DNA of 64,000 bases. Source: a virus. The notes below the pieces were generated by a model. The model worked only from the letters and a program-made list of their open reading frames with translations, had not been told where the DNA came from and did no database searches. Every line of letters begins with the position of its first letter. Positions within the stretch are counted from its first letter, which is position 1. Below are positions 35,001 to 45,417 of the stretch, piece after piece. The stretch spans positions 62,001 through 126,000 of the IMG/VR virus record IMGVR_UViG_3300042397_002774; one strand, 5' to 3'. The position numbers and the translations under genes are program-made.

Positions 35001-36921
35001 CTCCGTTTGTTCCATTCGTACCTGCAGTACCTTGGTCGCCTTTAAAGCCTTGGAAACCTCTGTCGCCTTGATCGCCTTTAAAGCCTCTATCGCCTTGGTC
35101 TCCTTTATCTCCCTTGTCGCCTTTTAATCCTTGAAAACCTTGAGTCCCTCTATCACCTTGAGAACCTTGTCTTCCTTGATCGCCTTGGAAGCCTCTAGCA
35201 CCTTGATCACCTTGGTTACCTTGATCGCCTTTAAAACCTTGTTGGCCTGTAGAGCCTTGAGCGCCTGTTGAACCTTGAATACCTTGTACAGACATATCTG
35301 TAGTAAAGGACCAAACCCCACCGCTTCTTAAATATAATTTTCCATAATCTGGATCTGATTGAGATAAACTACCACCAACTAAACCGAATTGTCCATCAGG
35401 ACATGTATTGTCTGCTAATAATGCAGATACTGAGTTATATGTTTGGTAAATTATAAAACCTTGTCCTGTAATACCTTGGTATCCTTGATCACCCTTAGCA
35501 CCTTGAGCACCAGTAGTACCTTGTGTACCTACTGTACCTTGTATTCCTTGAAAACCTTGGAAGCCTCTATCGCCTTGGTCACCCTTATCGCCTTTAATAC
35601 CTTGAGGACCTATAGGACCTTGGTTGCCTTGATCTCCCTTAGCGCCTTGAAATCCTTGGTCGCCTTGATCGCCCTTAGTTCCTTGGATACCTTGATCACC
35701 TTGGAAACCTTGGATACCTTGAAAACCTTGATCTCCTTTAGCACCTTGTAAACCTGTTGGTCCTTGGTTACCTTGAAATCCAGTTTCACCTTGAGGACCT
35801 ACACTTCCTTGAGCTCCAACAGAACCTTGAGATCCAGTGGGGCCTTGAGCACCAACAGCACCTTGATTGCCTGTTGCTCCTTGAGCACCAACAGATCCTT
35901 GTGCACCTGTTGCACCTTGATTACCTTGAGAACCAATTTCTCCCAAGTAATTATTTATTTCTATAGTATCTCCTTCAGCAGCACCATTAGCTAAAACAAC
36001 GGTTGTACCGTTTGATGCTGTATAATCTACTCCTACTGTTTGTTTAACACCGTTCCAGAATACATCTACTAACCCAATATTATAACCACCAGGTACTGTA
36101 AATGTCGTTTGATTTAATGTTGTTGTAAATACAGTTACATTTCTTGCTGATGCACTTATTGCTCCTTGAGCTCCAGTTTCACCTTGACTACCTTGAAATC
36201 CTATAGGGCCTTGAAAACCTTGAGCACCTGTTACTCCTTGATCTCCTTTTACTCCTTGAAAACCTTGGAAACCTCTATCACCTTGAGTACCTTGTACTCC
36301 ATCAGCTCCAACATATCCTGCTTGGCCTTGGAAACCTTGGAAACCTTGATAACCCCTCATACCACCAACAGTAGCAACTGCAGTACCTGCTACAGGAACT
36401 GCAAAAGTAATTGTTAATGTATTAGCGTTTGTTGCTATAGTAGGAGCAACTAGAATTTGATCATCAATATCATATAATTCTACTACAGGATATTTTTCAT
36501 TTAAATTATGTGTAAACACCCATGTTGTTGAGGCAGCAAATGTTTGTTTGGCTGTTCTTCCATCTCCAGAACTAGCAGCTGTATTATCAATCCATACAGC
36601 TCCGTTTTCAGTTATTTGTAGAACTTGTCCTACAGATCCTGTACTATTAGTATAGTCACGAACTGTATTTGGTAGTTTTACACTACCACTTAATGTTAAA
36701 GCTCCTGTAATGTTGTGAGATGAACCTGAGATTGAAAGTGATCCTGTGTTTTGGGCGTTCGTTACAAGTATTTCTTCAATACTTTCGCCTGCTGATCCAC
36801 TTTTCTCAAAATAAATTTTACCGTCGTAGGTATTCATTGCCAACTCACCCAACTCCAACTGCGATGTAGTTGGTTTGTTGCCAGTGGTTGCACTCCTACG
36901 TAACTTAACAATTTGCGCCAT
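32068..36921 (-). CDS. Collagen-like tail fibre with S74 chaperone, 1617 aa
   Basis: The N-terminal module [20 protein letters not shown], then [17 protein letters not shown], is shared with the 1805-aa fibre and resembles the N-terminal attachment domain of Mtd-like fibres. A short GFQG-type stretch, a beta module with [20 protein letters not shown], then Gly-X-Y repeats interrupted by the [14 protein letters not shown] module (DNA about 35277-35470), follow. After [17 protein letters not shown] tandem blocks, about 900 residues are beta-structured receptor region. The end has [20 protein letters not shown] and [15 protein letters not shown], the S74 chaperone. Long structured leader upstream. 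Confidence 0.88.
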   Translation of the reverse strand: MAQIVKLRRSATTGNKPTTSQLELGELAMNTYDGKIYFEKSGSAGESIEEILVTNAQNTGSLSISGSSHNITGALTLSGSVKLPNTVRDYTNSTGSVGQVLQITENGAVWIDNTAASSGDGRTAKQTFAASTTWVFTHNLNEKYPVVELYDIDDQILVAPTIATNANTLTITFAVPVAGTAVATVGGMRGYQGFQGFQGQAGYVGADGVQGTQGDRGFQGFQGVKGDQGVTGAQGFQGPIGFQGSQGETGAQGAISASARNVTVFTTTLNQTTFTVPGGYNIGLVDVFWNGVKQTVGVDYTASNGTTVVLANGAAEGDTIEINNYLGEIGSQGNQGATGAQGSVGAQGATGNQGAVGAQGPTGSQGSVGAQGSVGPQGETGFQGNQGPTGLQGAKGDQGFQGIQGFQGDQGIQGTKGDQGDQGFQGAKGDQGNQGPIGPQGIKGDKGDQGDRGFQGFQGIQGTVGTQGTTGAQGAKGDQGYQGITGQGFIIYQTYNSVSALLADNTCPDGQFGLVGGSLSQSDPDYGKLYLRSGGVWSFTTDMSVQGIQGSTGAQGSTGQQGFKGDQGNQGDQGARGFQGDQGRQGSQGDRGTQGFQGLKGDKGDKGDQGDRGFKGDQGDRGFQGFKGDQGTAGTNGTNGAQGATGAQGTAGTNGTNGTNGAQGATGAQGVAGTNGTNGTNGAQGATGAQGTAGTNGTNGTNGAQGATGAQGAQGANAATVLGTGISYNVDRTQKIANGLAIYGAYDGGANSPYTYDIAMQFNLSGRGFEMSADWLSTTGPAVKVRSLRDCCNNWSSWIDLVTSKNIGSYAVTSLTDTLATVTGRGASTSATLTSTNTLGLYVNSGGASYIGINSTSNWSYVSHLNNGTTIWDIGAYNGGQYEFRPYGGSNNRVTIQLNGQFSVNNSQNQVALFQSGNANTWVDIISSAGTWSMGAAGNNRWALYNRGGTEGTRFEVSTSDAFVNGNTVLHAGNYSSYAMPLGGGTFTGLVTFNLTNTDTVEWPRIRFGPYSTGWDEGIIKASSSEGVFGRYGMGIHFDSARAFGIYTSGWTKVMGFKSDEIRAYVSLNVNGNTVWHAGNLTNLNQLTNGPGYITNTTNNIILTAGDGGASGRSTVIGVQVRGFSGYPSLELGIEDNYVGVIRTYGNDMRYYSGHWRSGTASEDHSHEWYTSRNGSTDWSTIKMRLNHNGLLGARSILATENPSTYSSNLIPYGSGIDRTSLWVHDYSSGRKHGAVISCDNNGEAHLYAVDFANSTGDPSINSSAGGWGWNLYYDGVSNDAFNLRIGQAGTWTRALKIDFTRNVTWENLASFNVNSYIAAPNLILTNDGSSRVMYLRGSGNIIQFQDASANNKWEVVGRDGNFYVYKNDGSGSGYRWQINASGDHSISGYVTLGSGISTPYSLNATTYNQPGLLLNSSGTSSAGAAFGMQQVTGEGWTGIFVDFEPYTGWGLYHDNPNNYFCVTSESSTGQLRSFTVPSRSSGNRTAYEKIRFDQGNGSILAGGDITAFSDARVKDNVEVITNAVEKVQAIRGVTYTKMDSEEDERNIRRAGVLAQEVLEVLPEVVHQDHNTGMYSVAYGNMVGLLIEAIKEQQTQIESQKTEIEELKDLVKQLINR

Positions 36922-36965
36922 ATCTATGGTCTGTTTTTAATTTAGTATGTACTAATATGTCTTAT

Positions 36966-36979
36966 GATCTATATAGATC
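36966..36979. promoter_or_regulatory. Perfect 14-nt palindrome in the leader of the 1617-aa fibre gene
   Basis: GATCTATATAGATC lies between the late motif (36983-36991) and the ATG (36921), in a leader of about 60 nt. It could be an operator-like site or an RNA stem. Confidence 0.4.
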
Positions 36980-36982
36980 GTG

Positions 36983-36991
36983 TATAAATAT
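36983..36991 (-). promoter_or_regulatory. Late-promoter-like motif ATATTTATAC
   Basis: The motif lies 62 nt before ATG 36921 and abuts the stop codon of the 1805-aa fibre gene. Confidence 0.55.
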
Positions 36992-39900
36992 TTACTTAGA
37001 AGCTAACTGCGATTCTAGGTATGCTATTTTTGCATTTAATTCTTTTATTGCTTCTACTAATAATGCTGTAACTTTTCCATAGTCTATAGAATGTCTATCA
37101 TCAATGCCAGCAAGTAAATCAGCTTGGATGCTTACTACTTCAGGAACAATTTCTTTAACATCTTGAGCAATGAAACCAATTTTAGTAGATTTATCTTCAG
37201 TATCTATTCTATTGTAATAGACACCATTTATTTTTACTACTTTTTCTAAAGCATTAGTAATTGGTATAATATTTTCTTTAAGTCTAGCATCTGAATATGC
37301 TGTTACATCCCCGGTAGCTGTAGTATTACCACTATTATCAACTCTTAAAATCCAAGAACGACCTGTACTCAAAAATCCAATTGCATTATCTGAAGCGTTA
37401 TGTATATAATTTCTAGCTGTACCGCCACTTACTAAAAAGTGAATACTAGCATCAGAATTACCAGATCTCATATAAAAATCAGAACCATCTTTTGGGTATA
37501 AATGCCACCCTGTAGTTGACCAGTATATACCATTACTGTTAGTATGATTTCTAAACCAACCTCCTGTTGTGTATACATCACCACCTCTTACTACACTAAA
37601 ACTAACATCATCAGAAGTTCTTACATATTGATTCATATTCCAAGCATATGCAGCATTACTGGATGTCATTATTCTTTCCCAACCAGACCATCCTGAAGGA
37701 GTATATCCACTACCTACAGCATATCTGTAACTTAATCCTGAAGAACCACCCCACCATAATTGCATTTGTCTATGAGAAGTATTAAATTCACTCCATGGAG
37801 CGACTGTTTGCATAGCTCCCCAATAATCACCAGCTGGACCACCATTTTGTCCAGTATTATTAAAGTGCCATCCTACTCTATTTCCATCATAAGTATTAGG
37901 CCCATAACTTGTATCTCTCCAATCGGGGATATTTATACTTCCTGCATAACCACTAATATTTGTTACTCCAGTAATATATCCACTATTATTAGTAAATTGA
38001 GATATATTCATACTAGATAATGATCCTGCACTAGATGCATATCCTGCACTATCAGCATATCCTGCATATATTTTGCTCCAACCTCCCCAAGAACCACCTT
38101 CTAAAAATCTTACAGAAACATATGGATTACCCCCAGTGGATGTTCTATTCCAATAAAATTGAGATCCATAGTTACTATATTCGTTACCTAAACCAATAGT
38201 CATTCCATAATACTGAGAGGCTCCTGTACTAGGACCATTAGTATTTCCTTGCATATATCTAAAACCCCAATCTCCATAGCTATTAAAGTTAGTATAAGTA
38301 CCATGTACTTGACCCATATTATTAAATAACTGAGTAGACGATAGACCATTTAATTGAGATGAATTTGTTGCAGTAGTAGCTGTTGTTGCACTAGTAGCTG
38401 AAGTAGCTGTAGATGCATTTCCTATAAAATTACCACTATTATCTATATATGATACGTCTGTACCATTTCTTCTAAATTGAACAATTCTATCAGACCCACT
38501 ATCAGAAACAATATACCATCTAGCAGCATGATATTGTATTTTACCTTGTGTACCCGGGTCTCCAGTCCAGTTAGAAGTTGAATTACTTCTTATATCTGAA
38601 TTTGTTATTGTTATAGTTCCGGTCATTGTACCACCAGAAAGAGGTAATGCATAAGAAGAATAATTACTACTATCTAAAACAGTTCTCCATGCTTGCCAAG
38701 TACCACTATTTTTACCTCTAATAGCTATTTGACCCGTTCTAAAATCACCATATATTTGATGTATCCAAGATGAATTATAAGCAGATGAATATAACCCACC
38801 ATCTGTTTGTCCAAATAAACTTACAGATGTATTATAACCTAACTGATTTTGTGTTACTGAATCTGGATTGATTCCATTCGCACTACTAGTTAATGTTAAT
38901 CCTGATACAGAGCCTGCTGTTCCCGATGTATTTTGGTTCCATGTTGGTATATTACCAGCATGATAAATTATATTACCTCCTACAGTAGGTGTGGCTCTAG
39001 GAAAGTTTACTACACCTGTATTAGTTGCAGTCATAAATAATTGAGGGCCTGTTGCATATGAATCTGTTGTTGCAAACCCCATTGCAGTACCACTACTATT
39101 ATTATTAGAAACATAAATACCTGCTTGAGATTCAGAAGAAGAACCTCCCATAAAAGTAATTGCTGCTTGGTAATTATTTCCTGAAGTACCAGCTCCATTT
39201 TGAAAATGGTAATTACCTATTATTGTTTTCCCAACATTAAAACTGTTATTAGCAATACCTGTAGCCGTATTATAAGTAGTATATAAAATACCACTCATAG
39301 TATCTCCAGACCTAGCTACAGCATTTAAAGAACCTGCTGTGCCTTGAGCACCTTGTACTCCTGTACCTGTAGCTCCTTGAGCACCAGTACTACCTTGGGC
39401 GCCTGTAGCTCCTTGAGCACCTGTAGCACCTTGAGCACCATTAGTACCATTAGTACCATTAGTTCCGTTTGTACCTGCTGTTCCCTGTGCCCCAGTACTA
39501 CCTTGAGCGCCTGTAGCACCTTGGGCTCCAATAGTACCTTGAGCTCCATTCGATCCGTTAGTTCCATTAGTTCCTGCTGCTCCCTGAGCACCTGTTGCTC
39601 CTTGAGCACCATTTGTACCATTTGTACCTGCTGTTCCTTGTAAACCAGTAGGACCTATATTTCCTTGATCTCCTTTAGCACCTTGTAAACCAGTAGGACC
39701 TACTGGACCTTGGGTTCCTTGATGACCTTGCTGACCTGTAAATCCTTGATCACCTTTATCACCTTTTAATCCTTGAACACCAATAGCCCCTTGAAGACCA
39801 GTTGGTCCTGTAGCACCTTGCAATCCTGTTGGACCTATAGGACCTTGAGGACCTTGAACACCTTGAGGACCCCCTGCTAATAAATTTGTACCTACACCAG

Positions 39901-42409
39901 CAGAAGCTGCTGTTAAGTCAATATAAGCTCCTCTTGCATTTCCCCCTTGTTCAAAAAATCTTAATCTATTTTGCCAAACGTCTACTGTTACACCTACACC
40001 AACAAGTGATGTATTAGTTGCTGGTTTACCTAATAGTATTTCACCCCCTTCATCTCCTGATTGGTATAATATACTTAATTTTTGACCATCAAATTGAAGT
40101 AATGATTCTCCATTAAATGGAGTACTACTATTACCTGTAGCAGTAACAACATAATTGTCTGTGTTATTAGTTATTGAAACTGATGCTGATGTGCCTTGAT
40201 TTCCTTGAAAACCTTGATCGCCTTTAGCACCTTGATCACCTTTAGTACCTTGAAATCCAAATCCTTGATAACCTTGGAAGCCTCTATCACCCTGGTCGCC
40301 TTGAAAGCCTTTATCACCGGTTGGACCTTGAAAACCTTGAAATCCATCTCCTTGGTAACCTTGAAAACCCATGTCACCCTGAGCGCCTTGGAAACCTTGA
40401 TCTCCATCAGCACCTTGAGAGCCTTGATATCCAAAACCTTGATAACCTTGGAAACCCATATCGCCTTGAGGACCTTGAAAACCTTGATCGCCTTTAGTAC
40501 CTTGGACTCCAGTAGCACCCTGTGCTCCATCAGCACCAATATAGCCATCTGCCCCTTGAAAACCTTGATTACCTTTAGCACCTTGTAAGCCTGTAGGACC
40601 TTGATAGCCTTGATCACCTTGGTCACCATGGTCACCTTTAAATCCTTGATGACCTTGGAAACCTTGATCACCCATATCACCTTGAGTACCTTGAACACCT
40701 TGGAAACCAGTATCACCTTTAAATCCTTGAGCACCAGTAGGACCTTGATTGCCTTGATGGCCTTGAACACCAATAAGACCTTGATGGCCTTGGTTACCTT
40801 GAGCACCTATATTGCCTTGATCGCCTTTAGTACCTTGATGTCCTTGAGCACCTTGAGGTCCTAATTGTGTATAAGTAATTTGTTCTACATCTACAATAAC
40901 TGAAGGTGATTGTGGTTGACCATTTGAAGGTAAATTAACAATTTGTGCGTGATCAGAATTAGATTGAAAATAAAATTCTAAATAATCTCCAGCATTAACT
41001 GTAAAAATATAAGCTACATAAGGTAATTGATATGCACTATTTGATATTAAAGTAACAGTAGATGAACTTCTTGGAACATTAACTCCATTTATTTTAGCCC
41101 AAATAATAACATCAGCTGCAGAACCTCCTTGAGTTTTTCCTATTTGTGCTGAATATCCTATTCTGTAAGTTCCAGCATAATCAAAAATAATTTGAGATCC
41201 ACTAATACGAACCCCATTTGCATTTTCAGTTGTATTTAAGGTCCATACTGTTTCAGTATTTGCTGCTGTTACATTTTGAGTTTGAGTAGATGAAAATTGT
41301 CCATAGTAAGCTACTGTACCACCCACACCTACAGGACCCGCTATACCTTGATAACCTTGATCGCCTTGAAAACCTCTAGGACCTTGATTACCTTGAGGAC
41401 CTACTACTGTTGAATCAGCACCTTGATGACCTTGATCACCAATTAAACCTTGGAAACCTTGATATCCTTGAGGGCCTTGAGCACCTTGATCGCCTTTAAA
41501 ACCCTGGATGCCTTGATGGCCTTGAGCCCCTTGATCACCTTTTAAACCTTCATTACCTTGAAAACCTTGAAATCCTCTAACCCCCTGTGCACCTATTTCT
41601 CCTAAATAATTATCTATTTCTATTGTATCACCTATACTAGCAGGATTTGTTAATACTATTGTTGTACCATTTGATGCTGTGTAATCTACTCCTTCAGTTT
41701 GCTTAACACCATTCCAAAACACATCAACCATAGTTAACGTATATCCACCTGGTACTACAAATGTTGTTTGACCAGCAGTTGCAGTAAATATAGTTATATC
41801 TCTAGCAGATGAACTTACTGCTCCTTGGGCACCTGTTGCACCTTGACTACCTTGAAATCCTAAAGGACCTTGAAAACCTTGAGCACCATCTGCTCCAAGG
41901 AATCCATTAGATCCTTGAAAACCTTGGAATCCTATAACTCCTTGAGCACCAGTTGTACCATTAAATCCTTGATCGCCTTTATCGCCTTTATCTCCTTGAA
42001 AACCTTGGTCGCCTTTTGTTCCTTGAATGCCTTGAGGACCTGCTATGCCTTGAAAGCCTTGGTCGCCTTTTATACCTTGAAAACCTTGGTTGCCTTGAAA
42101 TCCTTGAACACCAACTGGTCCTTGATTACCTTGAGGACCTGCTATGCCTTGTGGACCTGGAGTTCCTATTGATCCTTGAGGACCTAATGGGCCAGGACCT
42201 CCTGAAGGGCCTGTTGCTCCTTGAGCACCTTGAGCTCCTGCTCCTCCTGTTTCACCAAGAGTTACAATAGTTTCAACACCGTTAACATTTTTCTTAAGAT
42301 AAACCTTACCATCGTAAGTATTCATAGCTAACTCACCTAATTGTAAGTCAGCAATTGTAGGAATCTTTCCAGGCGTAGCTGTTCTACGCAGAGTAATAAG
42401 ACGAGACAT
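36992..42409 (-). CDS. Collagen-like tail fibre with S74 chaperone, 1805 aa (longest gene of the window)
   Basis: The N-terminus SRLITLRRTATPGKIPTIAD, then [17 protein letters not shown], is homologous to that of the 1617-aa fibre. Three collagen-like blocks are separated by a [20 protein letters not shown] module, a C1q/TNF-like beta domain (YYGQFSSTQTQNVTAANTET to about residue 500, with GTYRIGYSAQIGK and YLEFYFQSNSD), and another beta module at about residues 740-830. AGTNGTNG blocks and a 550-residue receptor region follow. The end has SDARLKENIIPITNALEKVV and IGFIAQDVKEIVPEVV, the S74 chaperone. Probably a long tail fibre. Confidence 0.88.
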   Translation of the reverse strand: MSRLITLRRTATPGKIPTIADLQLGELAMNTYDGKVYLKKNVNGVETIVTLGETGGAGAQGAQGATGPSGGPGPLGPQGSIGTPGPQGIAGPQGNQGPVGVQGFQGNQGFQGIKGDQGFQGIAGPQGIQGTKGDQGFQGDKGDKGDQGFNGTTGAQGVIGFQGFQGSNGFLGADGAQGFQGPLGFQGSQGATGAQGAVSSSARDITIFTATAGQTTFVVPGGYTLTMVDVFWNGVKQTEGVDYTASNGTTIVLTNPASIGDTIEIDNYLGEIGAQGVRGFQGFQGNEGLKGDQGAQGHQGIQGFKGDQGAQGPQGYQGFQGLIGDQGHQGADSTVVGPQGNQGPRGFQGDQGYQGIAGPVGVGGTVAYYGQFSSTQTQNVTAANTETVWTLNTTENANGVRISGSQIIFDYAGTYRIGYSAQIGKTQGGSAADVIIWAKINGVNVPRSSSTVTLISNSAYQLPYVAYIFTVNAGDYLEFYFQSNSDHAQIVNLPSNGQPQSPSVIVDVEQITYTQLGPQGAQGHQGTKGDQGNIGAQGNQGHQGLIGVQGHQGNQGPTGAQGFKGDTGFQGVQGTQGDMGDQGFQGHQGFKGDHGDQGDQGYQGPTGLQGAKGNQGFQGADGYIGADGAQGATGVQGTKGDQGFQGPQGDMGFQGYQGFGYQGSQGADGDQGFQGAQGDMGFQGYQGDGFQGFQGPTGDKGFQGDQGDRGFQGYQGFGFQGTKGDQGAKGDQGFQGNQGTSASVSITNNTDNYVVTATGNSSTPFNGESLLQFDGQKLSILYQSGDEGGEILLGKPATNTSLVGVGVTVDVWQNRLRFFEQGGNARGAYIDLTAASAGVGTNLLAGGPQGVQGPQGPIGPTGLQGATGPTGLQGAIGVQGLKGDKGDQGFTGQQGHQGTQGPVGPTGLQGAKGDQGNIGPTGLQGTAGTNGTNGAQGATGAQGAAGTNGTNGSNGAQGTIGAQGATGAQGSTGAQGTAGTNGTNGTNGTNGAQGATGAQGATGAQGSTGAQGATGTGVQGAQGTAGSLNAVARSGDTMSGILYTTYNTATGIANNSFNVGKTIIGNYHFQNGAGTSGNNYQAAITFMGGSSSESQAGIYVSNNNSSGTAMGFATTDSYATGPQLFMTATNTGVVNFPRATPTVGGNIIYHAGNIPTWNQNTSGTAGSVSGLTLTSSANGINPDSVTQNQLGYNTSVSLFGQTDGGLYSSAYNSSWIHQIYGDFRTGQIAIRGKNSGTWQAWRTVLDSSNYSSYALPLSGGTMTGTITITNSDIRSNSTSNWTGDPGTQGKIQYHAARWYIVSDSGSDRIVQFRRNGTDVSYIDNSGNFIGNASTATSATSATTATTATNSSQLNGLSSTQLFNNMGQVHGTYTNFNSYGDWGFRYMQGNTNGPSTGASQYYGMTIGLGNEYSNYGSQFYWNRTSTGGNPYVSVRFLEGGSWGGWSKIYAGYADSAGYASSAGSLSSMNISQFTNNSGYITGVTNISGYAGSINIPDWRDTSYGPNTYDGNRVGWHFNNTGQNGGPAGDYWGAMQTVAPWSEFNTSHRQMQLWWGGSSGLSYRYAVGSGYTPSGWSGWERIMTSSNAAYAWNMNQYVRTSDDVSFSVVRGGDVYTTGGWFRNHTNSNGIYWSTTGWHLYPKDGSDFYMRSGNSDASIHFLVSGGTARNYIHNASDNAIGFLSTGRSWILRVDNSGNTTATGDVTAYSDARLKENIIPITNALEKVVKINGVYYNRIDTEDKSTKIGFIAQDVKEIVPEVVSIQADLLAGIDDRHSIDYGKVTALLVEAIKELNAKIAYLESQLASK

Positions 42410-42426
42410 AAGCGCTCAATATTTTT

Positions 42427-42451
42427 AAGTATATACTTGCACCTTGCGGTG
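42427..42451 (-). promoter_or_regulatory. Structured leader elements before the 1805-aa fibre gene
   Basis: A perfect palindrome AAGTATATACTT (42427-42438) and a hairpin CACC-TTGC-GGTG (42440-42451; sense loop GCAA) lie between the late motif and ATG 42409. Confidence 0.4.
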
Positions 42452-42469
42452 ACCTATCTATCAGGCATA

Positions 42470-42478
42470 TATAAATAT
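42470..42478 (-). promoter_or_regulatory. Late-promoter-like motif ATATTTATA
   Basis: The motif lies 61 nt before ATG 42409, directly after the terminator that ends the 445-aa gene. Confidence 0.6.
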
Positions 42479-42502
42479 AAAAGGGCTCCGAATTGGAGCC
42501 CT
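42479..42502 (-). terminator. Intrinsic terminator after the 445-aa fibre gene
   Basis: AGGGCTCC (42482-42489) and GGAGCCCT (42495-42502) form a perfect 8-bp stem with a 5-nt loop, followed on the sense strand by TTTT. Confidence 0.9.
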
Positions 42503-42529
42503 AATTAATTATATATTTAAATTATTATT

Positions 42530-43867
42530 TTAGAATGTACCGCCGTCTATAACATTAGTCATTGTCCAAGCGCTACCATCCCATTTAGCATATTGATCTG
42601 CAGCTGAAGGAGCAGTCATTGAAACTACTTCACTTGAAGCATTGCCATATATTAAAGCATTTGTTGTTAAAGAAGCTGCATTTTGAACTGCAATTCTTTT
42701 TTCTGATCCTAATGGACCTGCTATCCAGTAATCGTTTGTTGTATCCCAAAGTAATGAACCAGATACTGTATTTGGTGAGGTTGGATCTTTAACAACCAAA
42801 CCTGCATTTGTAGCACCAGTACCATTTAATGAAATTATATTATCACCAATTTCAACTGTTGTTGAGTTTACAATTGTTGAAGTACCACTTACTGTTAAAT
42901 TACCTCCAATTACTAAATTGTTTGCAAATGAAGCATTTGAACCACTTAAAGTTAATACTGTAGCTCCAGTACTTGATTTAATATCATTACCTGAAACTTG
43001 TAAATCACCTGAAATAGCTACATCAGAACCAGATAATGTGATTGCTGTACTTCCACCACTTGATTTAATATCATCACCACCTACTGTTAAATCACCACTA
43101 ATTGTTACATTATTTGGTAATCCGATAGTTATTGTTTGTCCTGAAATTGAAGTTTCAACTTCATTAGCTGTTCCTACAACTGATAAAGCTTGAGTTAATA
43201 AATCAACACTTCCTGAACCGCTATCTGATGTAATATCTAATTCAGTTACTAATCCAGTTAAACCAGCACCATTACCTACAAATGAACCACTAAATGAACC
43301 ACTAGCTGATGTAAATACACCTTGTTGAGCATAAATTGTTCTCCAACGTTTACTATTTGTACCTAAATCAAAAGCAATATCTACATCTGGTATGATGGAT
43401 GAACTAATATCAGCTCCGAATGTTACAAAATCTGTATTAGAATCACCAACTGTGATATTACCACCTAAAGTAATGTTACCATCAATTGTTGCGTTACCAC
43501 TTAAATATAAGTTAGAACCTGTAATTACACCTGTAGTAATACTTGAAGGAGTAATTGCACTTCCACTTACAGCACCTGCTAAGTCTAAACGAACATTACC
43601 AGCTGTTTTTAAAATGTAAAGATTTTTACTACCAGTTTCATAGAAAGAAACACCTTCTAATTGGCTATAGCTAGAAATATCTGGTGCAGAAGAACCATAA
43701 TATAATTGAGGGACTGCTTTGTAAGAGCTTGAATCTCCAACGAACAATACAGGGCCTACTAGGTTACCTATGGAGCCTGTACCTAATATAATTTCACCAG
43801 CATTTATTGGTGTTATATTACCGACGTTGGCTATCGAACCGCGACGGTGTTTAATTATTTGGGCCAT
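42530..43867 (-). CDS. Beta-helical fibre or fibre-base protein without S74 domain, 445 aa
   Basis: The N-terminus AQIIKHRRGSIANVGNITPI followed by NAGEIILGTGS is a divergent version of the attachment domain of the two large fibres next to it. The body has short repeats such as ISGDLTVGGDDIKSSGGSTA and ISGDLQVSGNDIKSSTGATV, typical of beta-helix or beta-prism shafts. The end (SMTAPSAADQYAKWDGSAWTM) has no chaperone. It could connect fibres to the baseplate or form a short fibre. Own promoter motif 38 nt upstream and terminator downstream. Confidence 0.7.
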   Translation of the reverse strand: MAQIIKHRRGSIANVGNITPINAGEIILGTGSIGNLVGPVLFVGDSSSYKAVPQLYYGSSAPDISSYSQLEGVSFYETGSKNLYILKTAGNVRLDLAGAVSGSAITPSSITTGVITGSNLYLSGNATIDGNITLGGNITVGDSNTDFVTFGADISSSIIPDVDIAFDLGTNSKRWRTIYAQQGVFTSASGSFSGSFVGNGAGLTGLVTELDITSDSGSGSVDLLTQALSVVGTANEVETSISGQTITIGLPNNVTISGDLTVGGDDIKSSGGSTAITLSGSDVAISGDLQVSGNDIKSSTGATVLTLSGSNASFANNLVIGGNLTVSGTSTIVNSTTVEIGDNIISLNGTGATNAGLVVKDPTSPNTVSGSLLWDTTNDYWIAGPLGSEKRIAVQNAASLTTNALIYGNASSEVVSMTAPSAADQYAKWDGSAWTMTNVIDGGTF

Positions 43868-43904
43868 ACTTTTTATTTATAATTTAATGGAATTATGTCT
43901 ATTA

Positions 43905-43913
43905 ATAAATATT
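43905..43913 (-). promoter_or_regulatory. Late-promoter-like motif AATATTTAT
   Basis: The motif lies 38 nt before ATG 43867, between the 86-aa and 445-aa genes. Confidence 0.5.
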
Positions 43914-43916
43914 AGA

Positions 43917-44177
43917 TTAGAACGTACCCAAGTCAACTGATTGAGGGGTTGTTTCGTCTCCTAAAGTATCTATATTATCTATTGTTAAAGATGCAGAAGA
44001 TATTCCAGGTTGATCATGTATTACAGCATCTCCATATATGGTTATTGCAGGGATTGATGATGTTTGTTGATAGAAGGTTGCTGAACCACTGGTTACAGTT
44101 AAATCACCTTCTATTACTAATGAACTCCCTGATAAGCTTAATGGAGATAATATTTGTTCTAATCTAATTCGTGACAT
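43917..44177 (-). CDS. Small fibre-like protein, 86 aa
   Basis: This beta-rich 86-residue protein has LSPLSLSGSSLVIEGDLTVT at its core, like one rung of the 445-aa protein (ISGDLTVGG). Both end in a -GTF or GGTF tripeptide. It probably derives from a truncated fibre shaft or is an assembly partner of the next gene. It starts 7 nt after the sheath-stabiliser-like gene and so belongs to that operon. Confidence 0.55.
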   Translation of the reverse strand: MSRIRLEQILSPLSLSGSSLVIEGDLTVTSGSATFYQQTSSIPAITIYGDAVIHDQPGISSASLTIDNIDTLGDETTPQSVDLGTF

Positions 44178-44184
44178 TTTTATA

Positions 44185-45417
44185 TTATATTATTTTACCT
44201 ATTACTATTATTTTATCTGCAGGTACAAATTCATATTCTAACAATGTAGGATTTATTGTTAATATTGAATTTGATCCTACAGTTTCAAATGATACAATTG
44301 CTGATAATGGTATGTAAAGGCTATTAGCAGTAAATGTAAAGTTTGATAATGTAGGAGCAGGAACTAATGATCCTTGTGGTGGGTTCAATATACTAACACC
44401 AGCAAATACTGCTTGGGTTGGTGTTACAGTTGTAGCTACTCTTGTATTATTTGTTTGTAAGTATTCAAGATCACTAGCTGCTACACTTACAAGAGTAATA
44501 TTAGTTGATCCTTCAACAAATGATGTACCACCACCTATATTTGGTCTAATTCCAATTGTTTGTACTTCTTCAGCATCACCTGTTGTAGTTTCTAAACCAA
44601 ATACAACTTGGGATTTTGAATAAAACATATCACTATTAGCTAATTCTTTATTAATAGAATCCGGAATTATATACCCATTTAATGTAATACTAAATGTTGT
44701 TTTTGCAATTCTATCATTATCTGATTCTACTGACACTGTTGTAGCAAATGAATCGATTTTAGATCTAAATTGAAAACGTTTTGGATCACCCCAATATGAA
44801 TCAGAAGCAAATTCTACAGCTTCAACAATTTTATTATTTTGTTCTACATAGTTTGTAAATATAATACATTCATATGTTACAGTAACGTAATCAGGTACTA
44901 CAGATACATAAAACTGAGATGATGGAACTTTATTTGTTAATATTGAAAATTTATCATAATGGTTTTTAGCATTATATTTTGTTTCAAATACTTGAAATAA
45001 ATGAGCTTTATTACCATCTATTTTATTACCTAAAGTTCTATTTTTTTCAACATTATTACGTCTGAATACTATAATAGGAACTCTAACTTTATTATTTGAA
45101 TCTCTTAAGAATCCATCCTGTTGTATTGATTTCCATCTTTCAGGAGAACCATATATTATAGGAACATTAATCATTTCCCCATCTTGGAAGACTTGAGGTT
45201 TGATTGTGTTGTTAAAATAATATATAATAGCTCCATCTAAGTCTTGTAAACCAATAGAAAAATCTTTTATTTTATCGTTTTTACGAGAAATTTCTTTAGC
45301 ACGATTTTGAGTAAAAGAAGTAGTAGAAACTGGCTTGCCTATTGATTTATCATAGGCTGTTATTTGTGACTGTGCAGCCTCAAATGGTTTTGTTGTTTCT
45401 ATAGATCTTTTTCTCAT
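44185..45417 (-). CDS. 15: Tail completion / sheath stabiliser protein, gp15-like
   Basis: The product has 410 residues. Features shared with T4 gp15 by eye: an early 'INVPIIYGSPERW' strand (T4: IRVPITYASKEHF), then VTYECIIFTNYVEQNNKIVE at about residue 180 (T4: MIYELSIFTRYEDDMFQIVE), then a core ending TTFSITLNGYIIPDS (T4: WSLTFEVNGWMYPP). In T4, gp15 caps the last tail ring and joins tail to neck. The protein is longer than T4 gp15 (272 aa) because of extra N- and C-terminal beta domains (residues 285-410 unrecognised). Start overlaps the previous stop. Assignment from motif comparison by memory. Confidence 0.6.
   Translation of the reverse strand: MRKRSIETTKPFEAAQSQITAYDKSIGKPVSTTSFTQNRAKEISRKNDKIKDFSIGLQDLDGAIIYYFNNTIKPQVFQDGEMINVPIIYGSPERWKSIQQDGFLRDSNNKVRVPIIVFRRNNVEKNRTLGNKIDGNKAHLFQVFETKYNAKNHYDKFSILTNKVPSSQFYVSVVPDYVTVTYECIIFTNYVEQNNKIVEAVEFASDSYWGDPKRFQFRSKIDSFATTVSVESDNDRIAKTTFSITLNGYIIPDSINKELANSDMFYSKSQVVFGLETTTGDAEEVQTIGIRPNIGGGTSFVEGSTNITLVSVAASDLEYLQTNNTRVATTVTPTQAVFAGVSILNPPQGSLVPAPTLSNFTFTANSLYIPLSAIVSFETVGSNSILTINPTLLEYEFVPADKIIVIGKII

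Noticed and set aside
15586-42270. Many open frames on the + strand and in other minus-strand frames within the collagen-like genes
   Set aside because: They are by-products of periodic Gly-X-Y codons, which avoid stops in several frames at once. Their products are low-complexity repeats without a start context or any family signature.
13972-42409. Diversity-generating retroelement acting on fibre tips
   Set aside because: There is no reverse transcriptase gene in the window and I saw no near-duplicate template/variable pair with adenine-specific changes. The duplicated modules differ at synonymous sites of all kinds.
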